Assembly: GCF_004337505.1 (NCBI RefSeq)
Contig: NZ_SJZI01000002.1
Span: 102,359-166,358, forward strand
DNA: 64,000 nt
Reading direction: 5' to 3'
DNA from: Flaviaestuariibacter flavus
GTDB lineage: Bacteria; Bacteroidota; Bacteroidia; Chitinophagales; Chitinophagaceae
The notes under the pieces are model-generated. The model was not told the origin of the DNA, made no database searches, and saw only the letters and a program-made list of their open reading frames with translations. How positions within the stretch are numbered: the stretch's first letter is position 1; every line of letters starts with the position of its first letter. This document shows positions 41,377 through 49,771 of this stretch, piece by piece. A program made the translations under genes and the position numbers.

Positions 41377-43872
41377 ATGAATGAAAACAGCGAGGAACTG
41401 ATCCGCCTGCTCCGGTCGCTTGCCATGGACCTCCATTGGTCCTGGAACCATGCCACCGATAAGCTCTGGCACCAACTCGACCCGGAACTCTGGGAGGCCA
41501 CGCATAACCCGCTGGTCGTATTACAAACTGTCTCGTCCCAACGCATCGAAGGTCTGCTTGAAGACCCGATCGCGGTGGCGCTCATTCGCGAGCTCTCCGA
41601 AACCCAGCGCCAGCAGGCATTGGCGCCGGCCTGGTTCCAGCATGAATATGCGGGCACCGAGCCGCTCTCGGTTGCTTATTTCAGTATGGAGTACATGCTC
41701 AGCGAGGCCTTGCCGATCTATTCGGGAGGGCTCGGAAATGTTTCCGGTGATCTTCTCAAGACCGCCAGTGACCTGGGTGTTCCCCTCGTCGGCGTGGGGC
41801 TGTTATACCAGCAGGGTTACTCGCGGCAGGTGCTGGAGGCCGACGGCACCCAGCACTACCTCGCTCCTTTCAACGATCCGGGACAGCTCCCGGTGACGCC
41901 CCTGCGCACCGGCGATGGCGAGTGGCTACGGGTAGAACTGGCACTGCCCGGGGCTTCGTTGTGGCTGCGTACCTGGCGGGTCCAGGTCGGAAGAACCGAG
42001 CTCCTGCTGCTCGACAGCAACGATCCGGCCAACCTGCCGGTGTACCGTGGGCTTTCGTCGAGGCTTTACGACGACGATCCCGGGCGCCGCCTTGCGCAGC
42101 AGATGATCCTGGGTATCGGCGGCTGGCGCCTGCTGCAGGCGCTGGGAAAAACACCGCAGGTTTGTCATCTCAACGAAGGACATTCCGCCTTCGTTGTGCT
42201 GGAGCGGGCCGCCGATTTTATGCAACGGCATGGCTGCTCATTCGCAGCGGCCTGGACGGCCACCCGCGGTGGCAATGTATTCACCACGCATACCGCAACC
42301 GGCGCCGGCTTTGACCGCTTCCCGCGTGCGCTGCTCGAAAAGTATTTTAGCGGCTATTGCGCTGAGCGACCCGGGATTTCATTCACAGAGCTATTGGCGC
42401 TGGGGCAGGCCAGTGATGGCAGTACCGGCGACACTTTCAGCACCGCCTGGCTCGCCCTGCGGGGAAGCGCGCAGGTCAACGGGGTGAGCCGCCTGCATGC
42501 AGCCGTAAGCCGGTCGCTCTTTGCGCCGCTCTTTCCGAGGTGGCCGCTGGACGAGATACCGATCGGCCATGTCACCAACGGAGTGCATATGCCGACATGG
42601 GATTCTCCCGAAGCTGATCGCCTCTGGACGGAAGCCTGCGGTAAAGACCGCTGGAAGTACGGCCTGGAGAAGGTCAGTAAGGATATCCAGCAGCTGCCGG
42701 ATGAACGGCTCTGGTCTTTCCGCAATGAAAAAAGCCGGCGTTTTTGCCAGGAGCTGAATGACAGTTACGGACGTCAGCTGGCGATCCGCGGCGCGGAGGC
42801 GCAGGGCCCTCCTCCTTTCGATCCTGCGTTGCCGACACTCGGGTTCGCGCGGCGGTTTGCGGGCTATAAGCGTCCCGGGCTGCTGCTGACCGACCCCGGC
42901 CGGCTCCGGCGGCTCCTGCTTCACCCCGGGCGGCCCGTGCAGCTTGTTTTGGCCGGTAAATCCCATCCCAGCGACGCGGCGGCGCAGGAGGTCATCCGGG
43001 CCTGGATCTCCTTCATCAACGGCCAGGGTGTGCAGCATCGGGCCGTATTCCTGGGCGACTATGATATGCGGATCACCGGGATGCTGGTGCAGGGCGTGGA
43101 CCTGTGGATCAATACGCCGCGCCGCCCCTGGGAAGCCTGCGGCACCAGCGGCATGAAAGTACTGGTCAACGGCGGGCTACACCTGTCGGAGCTGGACGGC
43201 TGGTGGGACGAAGCCTACCGCGAAGATTGCGGGTGGACCTTTGGTGATCGCCTCGATTTCGCGAGTGACGAGGAGCACGATCGCCACGACGCACAGCGGC
43301 TGTACGACCTGCTCGAAAACGAGATCATCCCGCTCTTTTATCAGCGCGACGCCCAAAACCTGCCCACCGGGTGGATCGGTAAAATGCGCAACAGCATGGC
43401 CCTGCTTACGCCGACCTATTCGTCGGTGCGGGCGCTGCAGGAATATGTTCGCGGCTACTACCAGCCAGCTGCGGAGCGTTTCCGGCATCGCTCGGCGGAG
43501 GCTGCCCGGGTGGCAGATGAAATAGCCCGGGAAATGGCAGGTATGCAAAGGCGGTGGCCGGGTCTGCGGTTCGGCGAGCTGCGCGTCATAGCCGCATCCG
43601 GCGCCCTGACGTTTATCGTCGAAGTGTTTTTGAACGGGATTCCGCCAAGGGAACTCCATGTGGAATTGTATGCCGACCGGGGCGCGGCCTGCGAAGCCTT
43701 GCAGCAGCCGATGCTGCCGGATCCGGAAGCGCCCTGCGCGGACGGCTACTACTGCTACCGGTGTACTGTAGCCGAAGATCGGCCGGCGGCGAATTTTACC
43801 CCGCGGCTCCGTCCCGTTTACTCCCGTCAGGTTACGTCGCTCGAATCCCCGCTCATTTTGTGGCACCATTGA
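41377..43872 (+). CDS. glgP: Alpha-glucan (glycogen/maltodextrin) phosphorylase
   Basis: 831 residues of the phosphorylase branch with an N-terminal DUF3417 domain (LRSLAMDLHWSWNHATDKLWHQLDPELW). GT35 core: VAYFSMEYMLSEALPIYSGG, HLNEGHSAFV, GHVTNGVHMPTW, FARRFAGYKRPGLLL, and the PLP-binding Lys K594 in GTSGMKVLVNGG. It releases glucose-1-phosphate from storage glucan, giving cheap energy when respiration is limited. Co-transcribed with USP4, so glycogen use sits inside the island's regulon. Confidence 0.95.
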   Translation: MNENSEELIRLLRSLAMDLHWSWNHATDKLWHQLDPELWEATHNPLVVLQTVSSQRIEGLLEDPIAVALIRELSETQRQQALAPAWFQHEYAGTEPLSVAYFSMEYMLSEALPIYSGGLGNVSGDLLKTASDLGVPLVGVGLLYQQGYSRQVLEADGTQHYLAPFNDPGQLPVTPLRTGDGEWLRVELALPGASLWLRTWRVQVGRTELLLLDSNDPANLPVYRGLSSRLYDDDPGRRLAQQMILGIGGWRLLQALGKTPQVCHLNEGHSAFVVLERAADFMQRHGCSFAAAWTATRGGNVFTTHTATGAGFDRFPRALLEKYFSGYCAERPGISFTELLALGQASDGSTGDTFSTAWLALRGSAQVNGVSRLHAAVSRSLFAPLFPRWPLDEIPIGHVTNGVHMPTWDSPEADRLWTEACGKDRWKYGLEKVSKDIQQLPDERLWSFRNEKSRRFCQELNDSYGRQLAIRGAEAQGPPPFDPALPTLGFARRFAGYKRPGLLLTDPGRLRRLLLHPGRPVQLVLAGKSHPSDAAAQEVIRAWISFINGQGVQHRAVFLGDYDMRITGMLVQGVDLWINTPRRPWEACGTSGMKVLVNGGLHLSELDGWWDEAYREDCGWTFGDRLDFASDEEHDRHDAQRLYDLLENEIIPLFYQRDAQNLPTGWIGKMRNSMALLTPTYSSVRALQEYVRGYYQPAAERFRHRSAEAARVADEIAREMAGMQRRWPGLRFGELRVIAASGALTFIVEVFLNGIPPRELHVELYADRGAACEALQQPMLPDPEAPCADGYYCYRCTVAEDRPAANFTPRLRPVYSRQVTSLESPLILWHH

Positions 43873-43926
43873 AGGAGCGCCCGATCAGTCGTGCGGCCGA
43901 TCCTTCCCGGAGGCTTTTACCGATCC

Positions 43927-43991
43927 TGACCGACGTCATAGGCAGGGGTGGCTCCGGTCATCGGAACCCGCCCCCGATTGAGATAGGTTTA
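43927..43991 (+). promoter_or_regulatory. Paired palindrome promoter of the PNPOx-like gene
   Basis: TGACCGACGTCA (43927-43938, perfect) and TGGCTCCGGTCA (43949-43960), spacing 22. -7-like TAGGTTTA (43984-43991) is at the 29.5-bp offset. Confidence 0.78.
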
Positions 43992-44008
43992 CAACAAATT
44001 AAAAAGCA

Positions 44009-44482
44009 GTGCTTGGAAAATTAAATCCTGACGAAATCGAAGAGCTGCTCCGTACGCAGTTCGTGGGCCGGATCGGGTGCAGCGCGGACGGGTTGGTTTA
44101 TATCGTGCCGATCAGCTATGCATACGAGGATGGCTGGGTGTATTGTCATTCGGCGCAGGGCCGGAAGCTCGACATGATGCGGAAGAATCCAAAGGTCTGC
44201 TTCGAGGTAGACGACCTGAGAGACATGGCCAACTGGAAAAGCGTGGTTGCCCAGGGCGTGTTTGAAGAGCTGCATGAAAGAGCGCCGATTCACCATTGCG
44301 TGCGGGTGCTGACGGGCCGCTACCTGCCCGTCATTTCCAGCGAAACGATGCACCTGGGGCGGCTGTGGCCCTTTGAGCCGGATGACGAATCGGAGATCGA
44401 GGGTGTATTCTTCCGCATCTGCCTCGGGGAACGTTCCGGGCGCTTCGAATCGGACAGCCAGTCGCCGCTGATTGTTGGATAA
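44009..44482 (+). CDS. Pyridoxamine 5'-phosphate oxidase-like flavin-binding protein
   Basis: 157 residues, GTG start. Split-barrel fold: MLGKLNPDEIEELLRTQFVGRIGCSADGLVYIVPISYAYEDG, HSAQGRKLDMMRKNPKVCFEVDDL, WKSVVAQGVFEEL. Relatives bind FMN or F420, and some detoxify antibiotics or reduce nitro-compounds; DosR-regulated mycobacterial genes include similar flavin proteins. The substrate is unknown. Followed 14 bp later by a helical unknown; both depend on the paired promoter upstream. Confidence 0.85.
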   Translation: MLGKLNPDEIEELLRTQFVGRIGCSADGLVYIVPISYAYEDGWVYCHSAQGRKLDMMRKNPKVCFEVDDLRDMANWKSVVAQGVFEELHERAPIHHCVRVLTGRYLPVISSETMHLGRLWPFEPDDESEIEGVFFRICLGERSGRFESDSQSPLIVG

Positions 44483-44496
44483 TTTTTACCAGATCT

Positions 44497-44907
44497 ATGC
44501 GCACAATTATTTCCGAATATTTCATCCGTGAGATCGCCGACTGGCGCTGTCTTATCGATTTCTACCTCGAGGAGATCAAGGCCACAGAACCTTTGCTCCG
44601 GAAGGTGCTTGGCCTCAACACGGTTCGGCGCCTGGCGGAAAAAACGGAGCGCCATCTTGCCAACCTGGAGGCGGCACGCCTGCACTTCCGGCAGCAGCAG
44701 GAACGGATCGAAGGGCTGGAGCCTGACCTGTACCAGGGGCGCAGCCCGGCCGCGGACGACCTGGTTCAACCTTCGCTCGTCAGCCGGATGAAAGTGTTGC
44801 GCCGCATCCTGTACCATGCCGAGCGCGATTACCTTGGTAAAAAATACCGCTGCGACGACTTCCTGGCGGATGCTATCGCCATTCAAAATAACATCGGCGG
44901 AGATTGA
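44497..44907 (+). CDS. Helical island protein of unknown function
   Basis: 136 residues, almost all helix: ISEYFIREIADWRCLIDFYLEEIKATEPLLRKVLGL, RRLAEKTERHLANLEAARLHFRQQQERIEGLE, SLVSRMKVLRRILYHAERDYLGKKYRC. No signal peptide, no recognised domain; could be a small four-helix or coiled-coil protein. In the same operon as the PNPOx-like gene. Confidence 0.7.
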   Translation: MRTIISEYFIREIADWRCLIDFYLEEIKATEPLLRKVLGLNTVRRLAEKTERHLANLEAARLHFRQQQERIEGLEPDLYQGRSPAADDLVQPSLVSRMKVLRRILYHAERDYLGKKYRCDDFLADAIAIQNNIGGD

Positions 44908-44929
44908 ATGCAGACAACTGCTGATGCTA

Positions 44930-44995
44930 TGATTCCGGTCATCGCTTCCGGCTGCCCGGCATCATTGTGTACCCGGCCCCTGCGGCGGAACTTTT
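44930..44995 (+). promoter_or_regulatory. Paired palindrome promoter of the 51-residue ORF-USP5-ATPase unit
   Basis: TGATTCCGGTCA (44930-44941) and TGCCCGGCATCA (44953-44964), spacing 23. GAACTTTT (44988-44995) is at the 29.5-bp offset. The ATG of the small ORF follows 15 bp later. Confidence 0.65.
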
Positions 44996-45010
44996 CCAAA
45001 ACAAAATCTT

Positions 45011-45166
45011 ATGCTACAAGCGCAATGGATACGCACACCGGCCGTTGAGGCCGCCGCCTGGGCGGTAACGGCCTTCCTGTTGCTGGTCGGTCACAGGATT
45101 TTGGGTAATGCCGTCGCCTCCCTCCTGCGGCTGCTCTATGAAGCCTTTTTCCCGAGGCGTGCTTAG
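45011..45166 (+). CDS. 51-residue membrane microprotein
   Basis: ATG at 45011, TAG at 45164-45166. The translation starts MLQAQWIRTPAVEAAAWAV, has one hydrophobic helix (AVTAFLLLVGHRILGNAVA) and a basic end EAFFPRRA. It directly follows the -7 element of a paired promoter, with a 15-bp gap, so it is likely the first gene of the USP5/P-type ATPase unit. A regulatory subunit of the ATPase, as small membrane proteins are for other P-type pumps, is one possibility (inference). Confidence 0.6.
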   Translation: MLQAQWIRTPAVEAAAWAVTAFLLLVGHRILGNAVASLLRLLYEAFFPRRA

Positions 45167-45211
45167 GATAGCCGGGAGACCGCGCGCAACACCGTTTGAA
45201 ACCTCAATGCC

Positions 45212-46045
45212 ATGGCAATGAAGAAAGTACTGCTCCTGTTTGACGGACTTAACTTCTATGAAAACATGATCTCGTTCGTGCAGCGGATGCATGTGCTTTC
45301 GCCGGTGCTGGCCACCGGGGTATTTGCACCGGTTGTATCGCTTGCCAATCTATGGTCCTATGCCGGCACCGGGGAGGGGGGCATGCCGGTTCCTGCTTTG
45401 CTCGAATCGGAGGAGGAAACGGAGCTCAGCGCCAATATCCGGCGCTTTGAGCAGATGTGCCAGGCCAGCCGGGTACCGCACCGCGTGCACCAGACCTCCT
45501 ATGACCTCGCCCTGTATGCAGTGCACGAGGAAAGCCGCTTTGCCGACCTGCTGATTCTTAGTGGCGACGCCTTTTACAACGAAATGCTCTACGCAAGCCC
45601 GGCGCAGTACCTGCGCGACGCCTTGCATGATACCGAGTGCCCGGTGCTGGTGCTCCCTGAAAGACCGACCTTCCCGGCAGACATACTCATCGCCTATGAC
45701 GGCAGCCGCGAGTCGGTATACGCGCTCAAGCAGTTTGCTTACCTCTTTCCAGAATGGACACGGCTGGAAACAACCGTGGTCCATTCAGCCAGGAATGCGG
45801 ATAGAGATTTTCCGCAGAGTAAACTGATCGGGGAACTGGTGGGCGCGCATTATAAGAAAGCCGAATTCCGGGCGCTCAGCCGCACCGACGGGCCTGATTT
45901 CAAAGCCTGGGTGGAGGGGCACCGCGATGCCCTGCTGGTGGCGGGGGCTTTCTCGCGCGGCTGGATCTCCGAACTGTTTCACGGCAGCTTTTGCGCCGAC
46001 CTTGTGCGGCAGCACCGGATACCGATTTTTATTGCCCACCACTAA
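45212..46045 (+). CDS. Double-domain universal stress protein (USP5)
   Basis: 277 residues from ATG 45212; sister proteins begin at MKKVLLLFDG, so ATG 45218 is equally possible. Seen: MKKVLLLFDGLNFYENMISFVQRMHVLSPVLATGVFAP, CPVLVLPE, LIAYDGSRESVYALKQFAYLFP, ending LLVAGAFSRGWISELFHGSF and IPIFIAHH. Closest to USP3. The P-type ATPase starts 78 bp later. Confidence 0.88.
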   Translation: MAMKKVLLLFDGLNFYENMISFVQRMHVLSPVLATGVFAPVVSLANLWSYAGTGEGGMPVPALLESEEETELSANIRRFEQMCQASRVPHRVHQTSYDLALYAVHEESRFADLLILSGDAFYNEMLYASPAQYLRDALHDTECPVLVLPERPTFPADILIAYDGSRESVYALKQFAYLFPEWTRLETTVVHSARNADRDFPQSKLIGELVGAHYKKAEFRALSRTDGPDFKAWVEGHRDALLVAGAFSRGWISELFHGSFCADLVRQHRIPIFIAHH

Positions 46046-46123
46046 GTGGGACCGGGATCGTTTGATTATAATGCGCCGGCAAGAGACGGTTCAGCCGGCA
46101 TTTTCTCATCCAGCAGCAAGTCC

Positions 46124-48688
46124 ATGAAAGAGTTTCTTGATACCGGACAATACACGGGCCTGAGCAGCGCCGAGGCAGAGGCGCTCCGGCGACGTTATGG
46201 GCTCAACAAGCTTACCTCCCGCCCGAAAACGCTGTGGCAGCGGATGAAGCCTTTTCTCGCCGATCCCTTGCTGGTACTGCTGGTGGTGGCCGCGCTCCTC
46301 TATTTTGCACTGGGCCGCGCCGCGGAAGGCTCGCTGATGCTGACTGCTATTGCGCTGGTCTCTTCCGTTTCCTATTTCCAGGAGCGACGTAGCAGCCGGG
46401 CGCTGCGCGCCCTAAGGGAGCTCGTGGAGCCGCGGGTGCGCGTGGTACGCGACGGGCAGGAACGTGAAGTCCTTTCGGCGATGCTCGTTCCCGGCGATCT
46501 CATCCGCCTTTCGGAAGGCGATAAGGTTCCCGCTGATGCCCAGGTGCTGACTGCCAATGATCTCTCGGCAAATGAAAGCCTGCTCACCGGCGAATCTTTT
46601 TCGGTAACAAAAACCCCGGAGAACGCCGATCTGTTCCAGGGCACGCTGATCAACAGTGGTGCCTGTCTTGCGCGGGTGGTCCATACCGGCATGAAAACCC
46701 GCCTCGGGCAGCTCGGTGCCCTTGTTGATGCCACGCCGCAGCCGCGCAGCGCGCTTAAAGCTGCTACCACACCACTGGTGCGCCTCCTGAGCGGCCTGGG
46801 CATTGGGTCTTTCACCCTCATTTTCCTGCTCAATTTTTTCCGCTCTTACGACTTTCTTGCCAGTTTGCTTTACGGCCTCACGCTGGCCATGGCGGCCATT
46901 CCCGAAGAGATCCCGGTAGCCTTCACCACCTTCATGGCGCTTGGAGCCGCGCGGCTGTCCCGGCGGGGCGTCCTGACCCGGAACCCGCAGACCATCGAAA
47001 ACCTTGGCGCGGTAACCGTTATCTGTCTTGATAAGACCGGCACCCTCACCGAAAACCGGATGCAGCTCCGGTTCGTGTACGATGCGGCCAGCCGGGAACT
47101 GTATGATTTGAACAATGCTTCCGTCATTCCCGAAAGGCCGGTTCGCATGGGTGCGCTGGCGAGCGAAACGGCACCGTTTGATGAAATGGAGAAGGCGATC
47201 CTGGAATCCTACCAACGCCTTGCGGGACCCGCAGCCCGCTCCCGCGAGATCGTGCACGAACACCCGCTCGCGGGCACGCCGCCCATGATGACCCACCTGT
47301 ATACAGATGGCGACGCCTACCTGGCCGCCGCCAAAGGAGCCCCGGAAAAGATCCTGTCGGTGTGCCGCCTTGGCACAGCGGAGACCGCAGCCGTTTTAAA
47401 ACAGGTGGAGCACCTGGCAACCCAGGGTTTCCGCGTGCTCGGGGTCGCCAGCGCACCGGATGTAAAAAAGTGGCTACCGGCGCAGGAAGACTATCCCTTT
47501 CGCTTTGAAGGCCTCCTGGCCTTATACGACCCTCCAAAAAAGGAAGCACCGCCTTTTATCGAACAGATGCGGGCGGCCGGAATCCGGCCGATGCTGCTCA
47601 CCGGCGACTACCCGGAGACCGCGCGACATATAGCGTCGGCCGTAGGCATTACGGTCACCGGTACGGTGCGTAGCAGCGCAGATGTACTGGATGCGGATGA
47701 CGCCCGGCTCGACGCGATGACCCGGGAGACCAATCTTTTTGCACGCATGACCCCGGAGGCGAAAGGACGCGTTATCGTATCGCTGAAGCGGCAGGGCGCT
47801 TTCGTGGCCATGACCGGTGACGGTGTCAACGACGCGCCCGCGATCCGGCTCGCGCATGTCGGGATCGCCATGGGGCACCGTGGCACGGAGTTTTCGAGGC
47901 AGGCCGCCGACCTGGTACTGACCGACGACAAGCTCACCAACATTGTCCGGGCGCTCGAAGAGGGGCGCAAAATCCTGCAGAACCTCCGCAAGGTTACCAG
48001 CTATATTCTTGCCCTGCACATCCCGATTTTCATGCTAGCCGTGGTGCCGCTGCTGCTGCAGTGGCGTTACCAGAACATCTTCTCACCCACCCACGTAATC
48101 TTTCTCGAGCTGATCATGGGACCCACCTGTTCGCTTTTCTACGAGGGCGATGCGGCCGCTGCCGATACGATGTTTCGCCCGCCGAAAGACCTGAGAAAGG
48201 GCATTCTCGGGCGGCGGGACGCGTGGCGCGCGGTGGTGCAGGGCGTTGCCATCGGCGGCGGACTGTTGTGGCTCTATCATTACCTGATGCCGCAGCAGAG
48301 CAGCACCGCCACCCGGACGGCCGTGTTCCTGGGACTGCTCTTCGCCAACCTGTTGCTCACCTTCGTCAACCGTTCTTTTTCCGAGCCGATCTGGCGCTCC
48401 TGGCGCCGGCCCAACCGGTTTCGCTACCTGGTGCCCGCGCTCTCCATCTCGTTTTGCCTGGTCATCGTCCTGCTGCCCGGTCTCCGGAAGCTATTCGAAC
48501 TCACACTGCTACCGGCGTCAACGATTATGCTGGCCTGTGGTACGGCTGTTGTTTCGGTGCTTTGGCAGGAGCCGTTGAAAGCGATCAGGAAGCGGCCGTC
48601 TCCGGGTGCTTTTCAACCAAAGGGAGCACGCATTCCGCAAAGCCTGGTTACGTCGCAAACTTCCACGGAAAGCAGTGCCACAGGCTGA
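46124..48688 (+). CDS. P-type cation ATPase (second island pump)
   Basis: 854 residues. N-terminus LDTGQYTGLSSAEAEALRRRYGLN, actuator SLLTGESFSV, M4 AAIPEEIPVAFTTFMALGA, phospho-Asp D303 in LDKTGTLTENRM, KGAPEKIL, hinge TGDGVNDAPAIRLAHVGIAMG, C-terminal helices beginning LALHIPIFMLAVVPLLLQW. PEEIP in M4 differs from the Ca-type PEALP pump at 25 kb, so the two probably move different ions (inference). A frame is open to 46046; MKEFLDTG at 46124 fits the family start. Co-transcribed with the 51-residue ORF and USP5. Confidence 0.93.
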   Translation: MKEFLDTGQYTGLSSAEAEALRRRYGLNKLTSRPKTLWQRMKPFLADPLLVLLVVAALLYFALGRAAEGSLMLTAIALVSSVSYFQERRSSRALRALRELVEPRVRVVRDGQEREVLSAMLVPGDLIRLSEGDKVPADAQVLTANDLSANESLLTGESFSVTKTPENADLFQGTLINSGACLARVVHTGMKTRLGQLGALVDATPQPRSALKAATTPLVRLLSGLGIGSFTLIFLLNFFRSYDFLASLLYGLTLAMAAIPEEIPVAFTTFMALGAARLSRRGVLTRNPQTIENLGAVTVICLDKTGTLTENRMQLRFVYDAASRELYDLNNASVIPERPVRMGALASETAPFDEMEKAILESYQRLAGPAARSREIVHEHPLAGTPPMMTHLYTDGDAYLAAAKGAPEKILSVCRLGTAETAAVLKQVEHLATQGFRVLGVASAPDVKKWLPAQEDYPFRFEGLLALYDPPKKEAPPFIEQMRAAGIRPMLLTGDYPETARHIASAVGITVTGTVRSSADVLDADDARLDAMTRETNLFARMTPEAKGRVIVSLKRQGAFVAMTGDGVNDAPAIRLAHVGIAMGHRGTEFSRQAADLVLTDDKLTNIVRALEEGRKILQNLRKVTSYILALHIPIFMLAVVPLLLQWRYQNIFSPTHVIFLELIMGPTCSLFYEGDAAAADTMFRPPKDLRKGILGRRDAWRAVVQGVAIGGGLLWLYHYLMPQQSSTATRTAVFLGLLFANLLLTFVNRSFSEPIWRSWRRPNRFRYLVPALSISFCLVIVLLPGLRKLFELTLLPASTIMLACGTAVVSVLWQEPLKAIRKRPSPGAFQPKGARIPQSLVTSQTSTESSATG

Positions 48689-48750
48689 CTATGATAACGG
48701 GACGGAATGATTGCCGTCATTCAATGCCGTTACCTGCCTGGATAGCTTTA
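48686..48750 (+). promoter_or_regulatory. Paired palindrome promoter of the lipoprotein gene
   Basis: TGACTATGATAA (48686-48697, overlapping the ATPase stop) and TGATTGCCGTCA (48708-48719), spacing 22. -7-like TAGCTTTA (48743-48750) is at the 29.5-bp offset. Confidence 0.68.
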
Positions 48751-48772
48751 TAGTTCATCAAATACTGCACAA

Positions 48773-49429
48773 ATGATCCCGATTCGATCGCTATTCCTGT
48801 TTATCCTGATCGCGATGGCGCAGGGTTGCGCAAATACACACGTTACCTCCGCCTGGAAAACGCCTGGCCTGGAACCGGCAAGCTACCGCAACATCATGGT
48901 CTTCGGGATCGTCCGGGACGCGGACACCGGTTTGCGGGCGGCCATGGAGAACCATCTCGTGGGCGACCTGCGATCGAGGGGCTATACAGCGTTTTCGGGC
49001 CTGGAGCGCTATGGCGCGGGGCGCTTCCGGGGCATGAATGAAACCGAGGCTGCCAGCCTGCTGCAGGCCGATGGCGTAGACGCGGTGATGACCATTGTGC
49101 TGCTCGATAAGCGGAAAGAACGACATTACGAGCCGGCACAGATTCAGAATCCGCCGAACGGGCGCTACCAGAACCGCATGTGGATGTATTACGGGGCGCT
49201 GTACGACCGAATTCAAACGCCGGGATATTATGCCGAATCCACCCGTTACTACTGGGAAAGTAATTTCTACGATCTCGCGGCTAACCGCCTGTTGTATTCC
49301 GTACAAACCGAAAGCTTCGATCCGCCCAATACAAACCGGCAGGCGCATGAATACGGGTTGGCCGTTGTGGGCAGCCTTGTGAAAAGTGGGGTGCTGGCGA
49401 AAACCGGCGCAAAAGGGAAAACGGAATGA
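48773..49429 (+). CDS. Lipoprotein of unknown function, island member
   Basis: 218 residues. Lipobox with C19 (LIAMAQGCANTH). The mature part, HVTSAWKTPGLEPASYRNIMVFGIVRD, AAMENHLVGDLRSRGYTAF, ETEAASLLQADGVDAVMTIVLLDKRKE, RYYWESNFYDLAANRLLYSVQTES, resembles DUF4136-type periplasmic lipoproteins, but I am not certain. Last gene of the island, with its own paired promoter. Confidence 0.8.
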   Translation: MIPIRSLFLFILIAMAQGCANTHVTSAWKTPGLEPASYRNIMVFGIVRDADTGLRAAMENHLVGDLRSRGYTAFSGLERYGAGRFRGMNETEAASLLQADGVDAVMTIVLLDKRKERHYEPAQIQNPPNGRYQNRMWMYYGALYDRIQTPGYYAESTRYYWESNFYDLAANRLLYSVQTESFDPPNTNRQAHEYGLAVVGSLVKSGVLAKTGAKGKTE

Positions 49430-49454
49430 ATGCGGATGTGCATCACCGGTAGCG

Positions 49455-49688
49455 TCAGACCCGCCCGGTCTCCTTCCTGAACTTTTTTCGGAGGCGCTGC
49501 AGCGCCGGGTGGGTTTGAAGATCCACGGGAACCATAACGGTATGCATTTCGAGGCGCGTGCGGATGCGCGTGACCAGGCTACGGAGCGGACGCAGCTCGT
49601 CGTGCGAAGCACCGGCGGCTACCTTCTCGGTATATTCCAGTTCCAGCCGGCGAAGCAGTTCGTTTTCGTGATGGTCGGTTTCGGGCAT
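49455..49688 (-). CDS. Small charged helical protein of unknown function
   Basis: 77 residues from the likely start MPETDHHENELLRRLELEYTEKV (an upstream in-frame ATG at 49757 adds a poorly conserved-looking stretch). Mostly helix, rich in Arg/Glu/His; ends KKFRKETGRV. No family recognised. It lies between the lipoprotein gene (convergent) and the GT87 gene upstream on the same strand. Confidence 0.5.
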   Translation of the reverse strand: MPETDHHENELLRRLELEYTEKVAAGASHDELRPLRSLVTRIRTRLEMHTVMVPVDLQTHPALQRLRKKFRKETGRV

Positions 49689-49771
49689 AGCGGGCCACCA
49701 AAATAGAAAATTCGGCGGATAAAAAGAAGCCTCTTTTTCCCGATCGTCTTTTTTCATCCGCCGGAAATGTT

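Noticed and set aside
25227..49429. The stress island as a mobile element or genomic island
   Set aside because: A tRNA sits at its left edge, but I see no integrase, no direct-repeat copy of the tRNA 3' end, and no change in base composition by eye.
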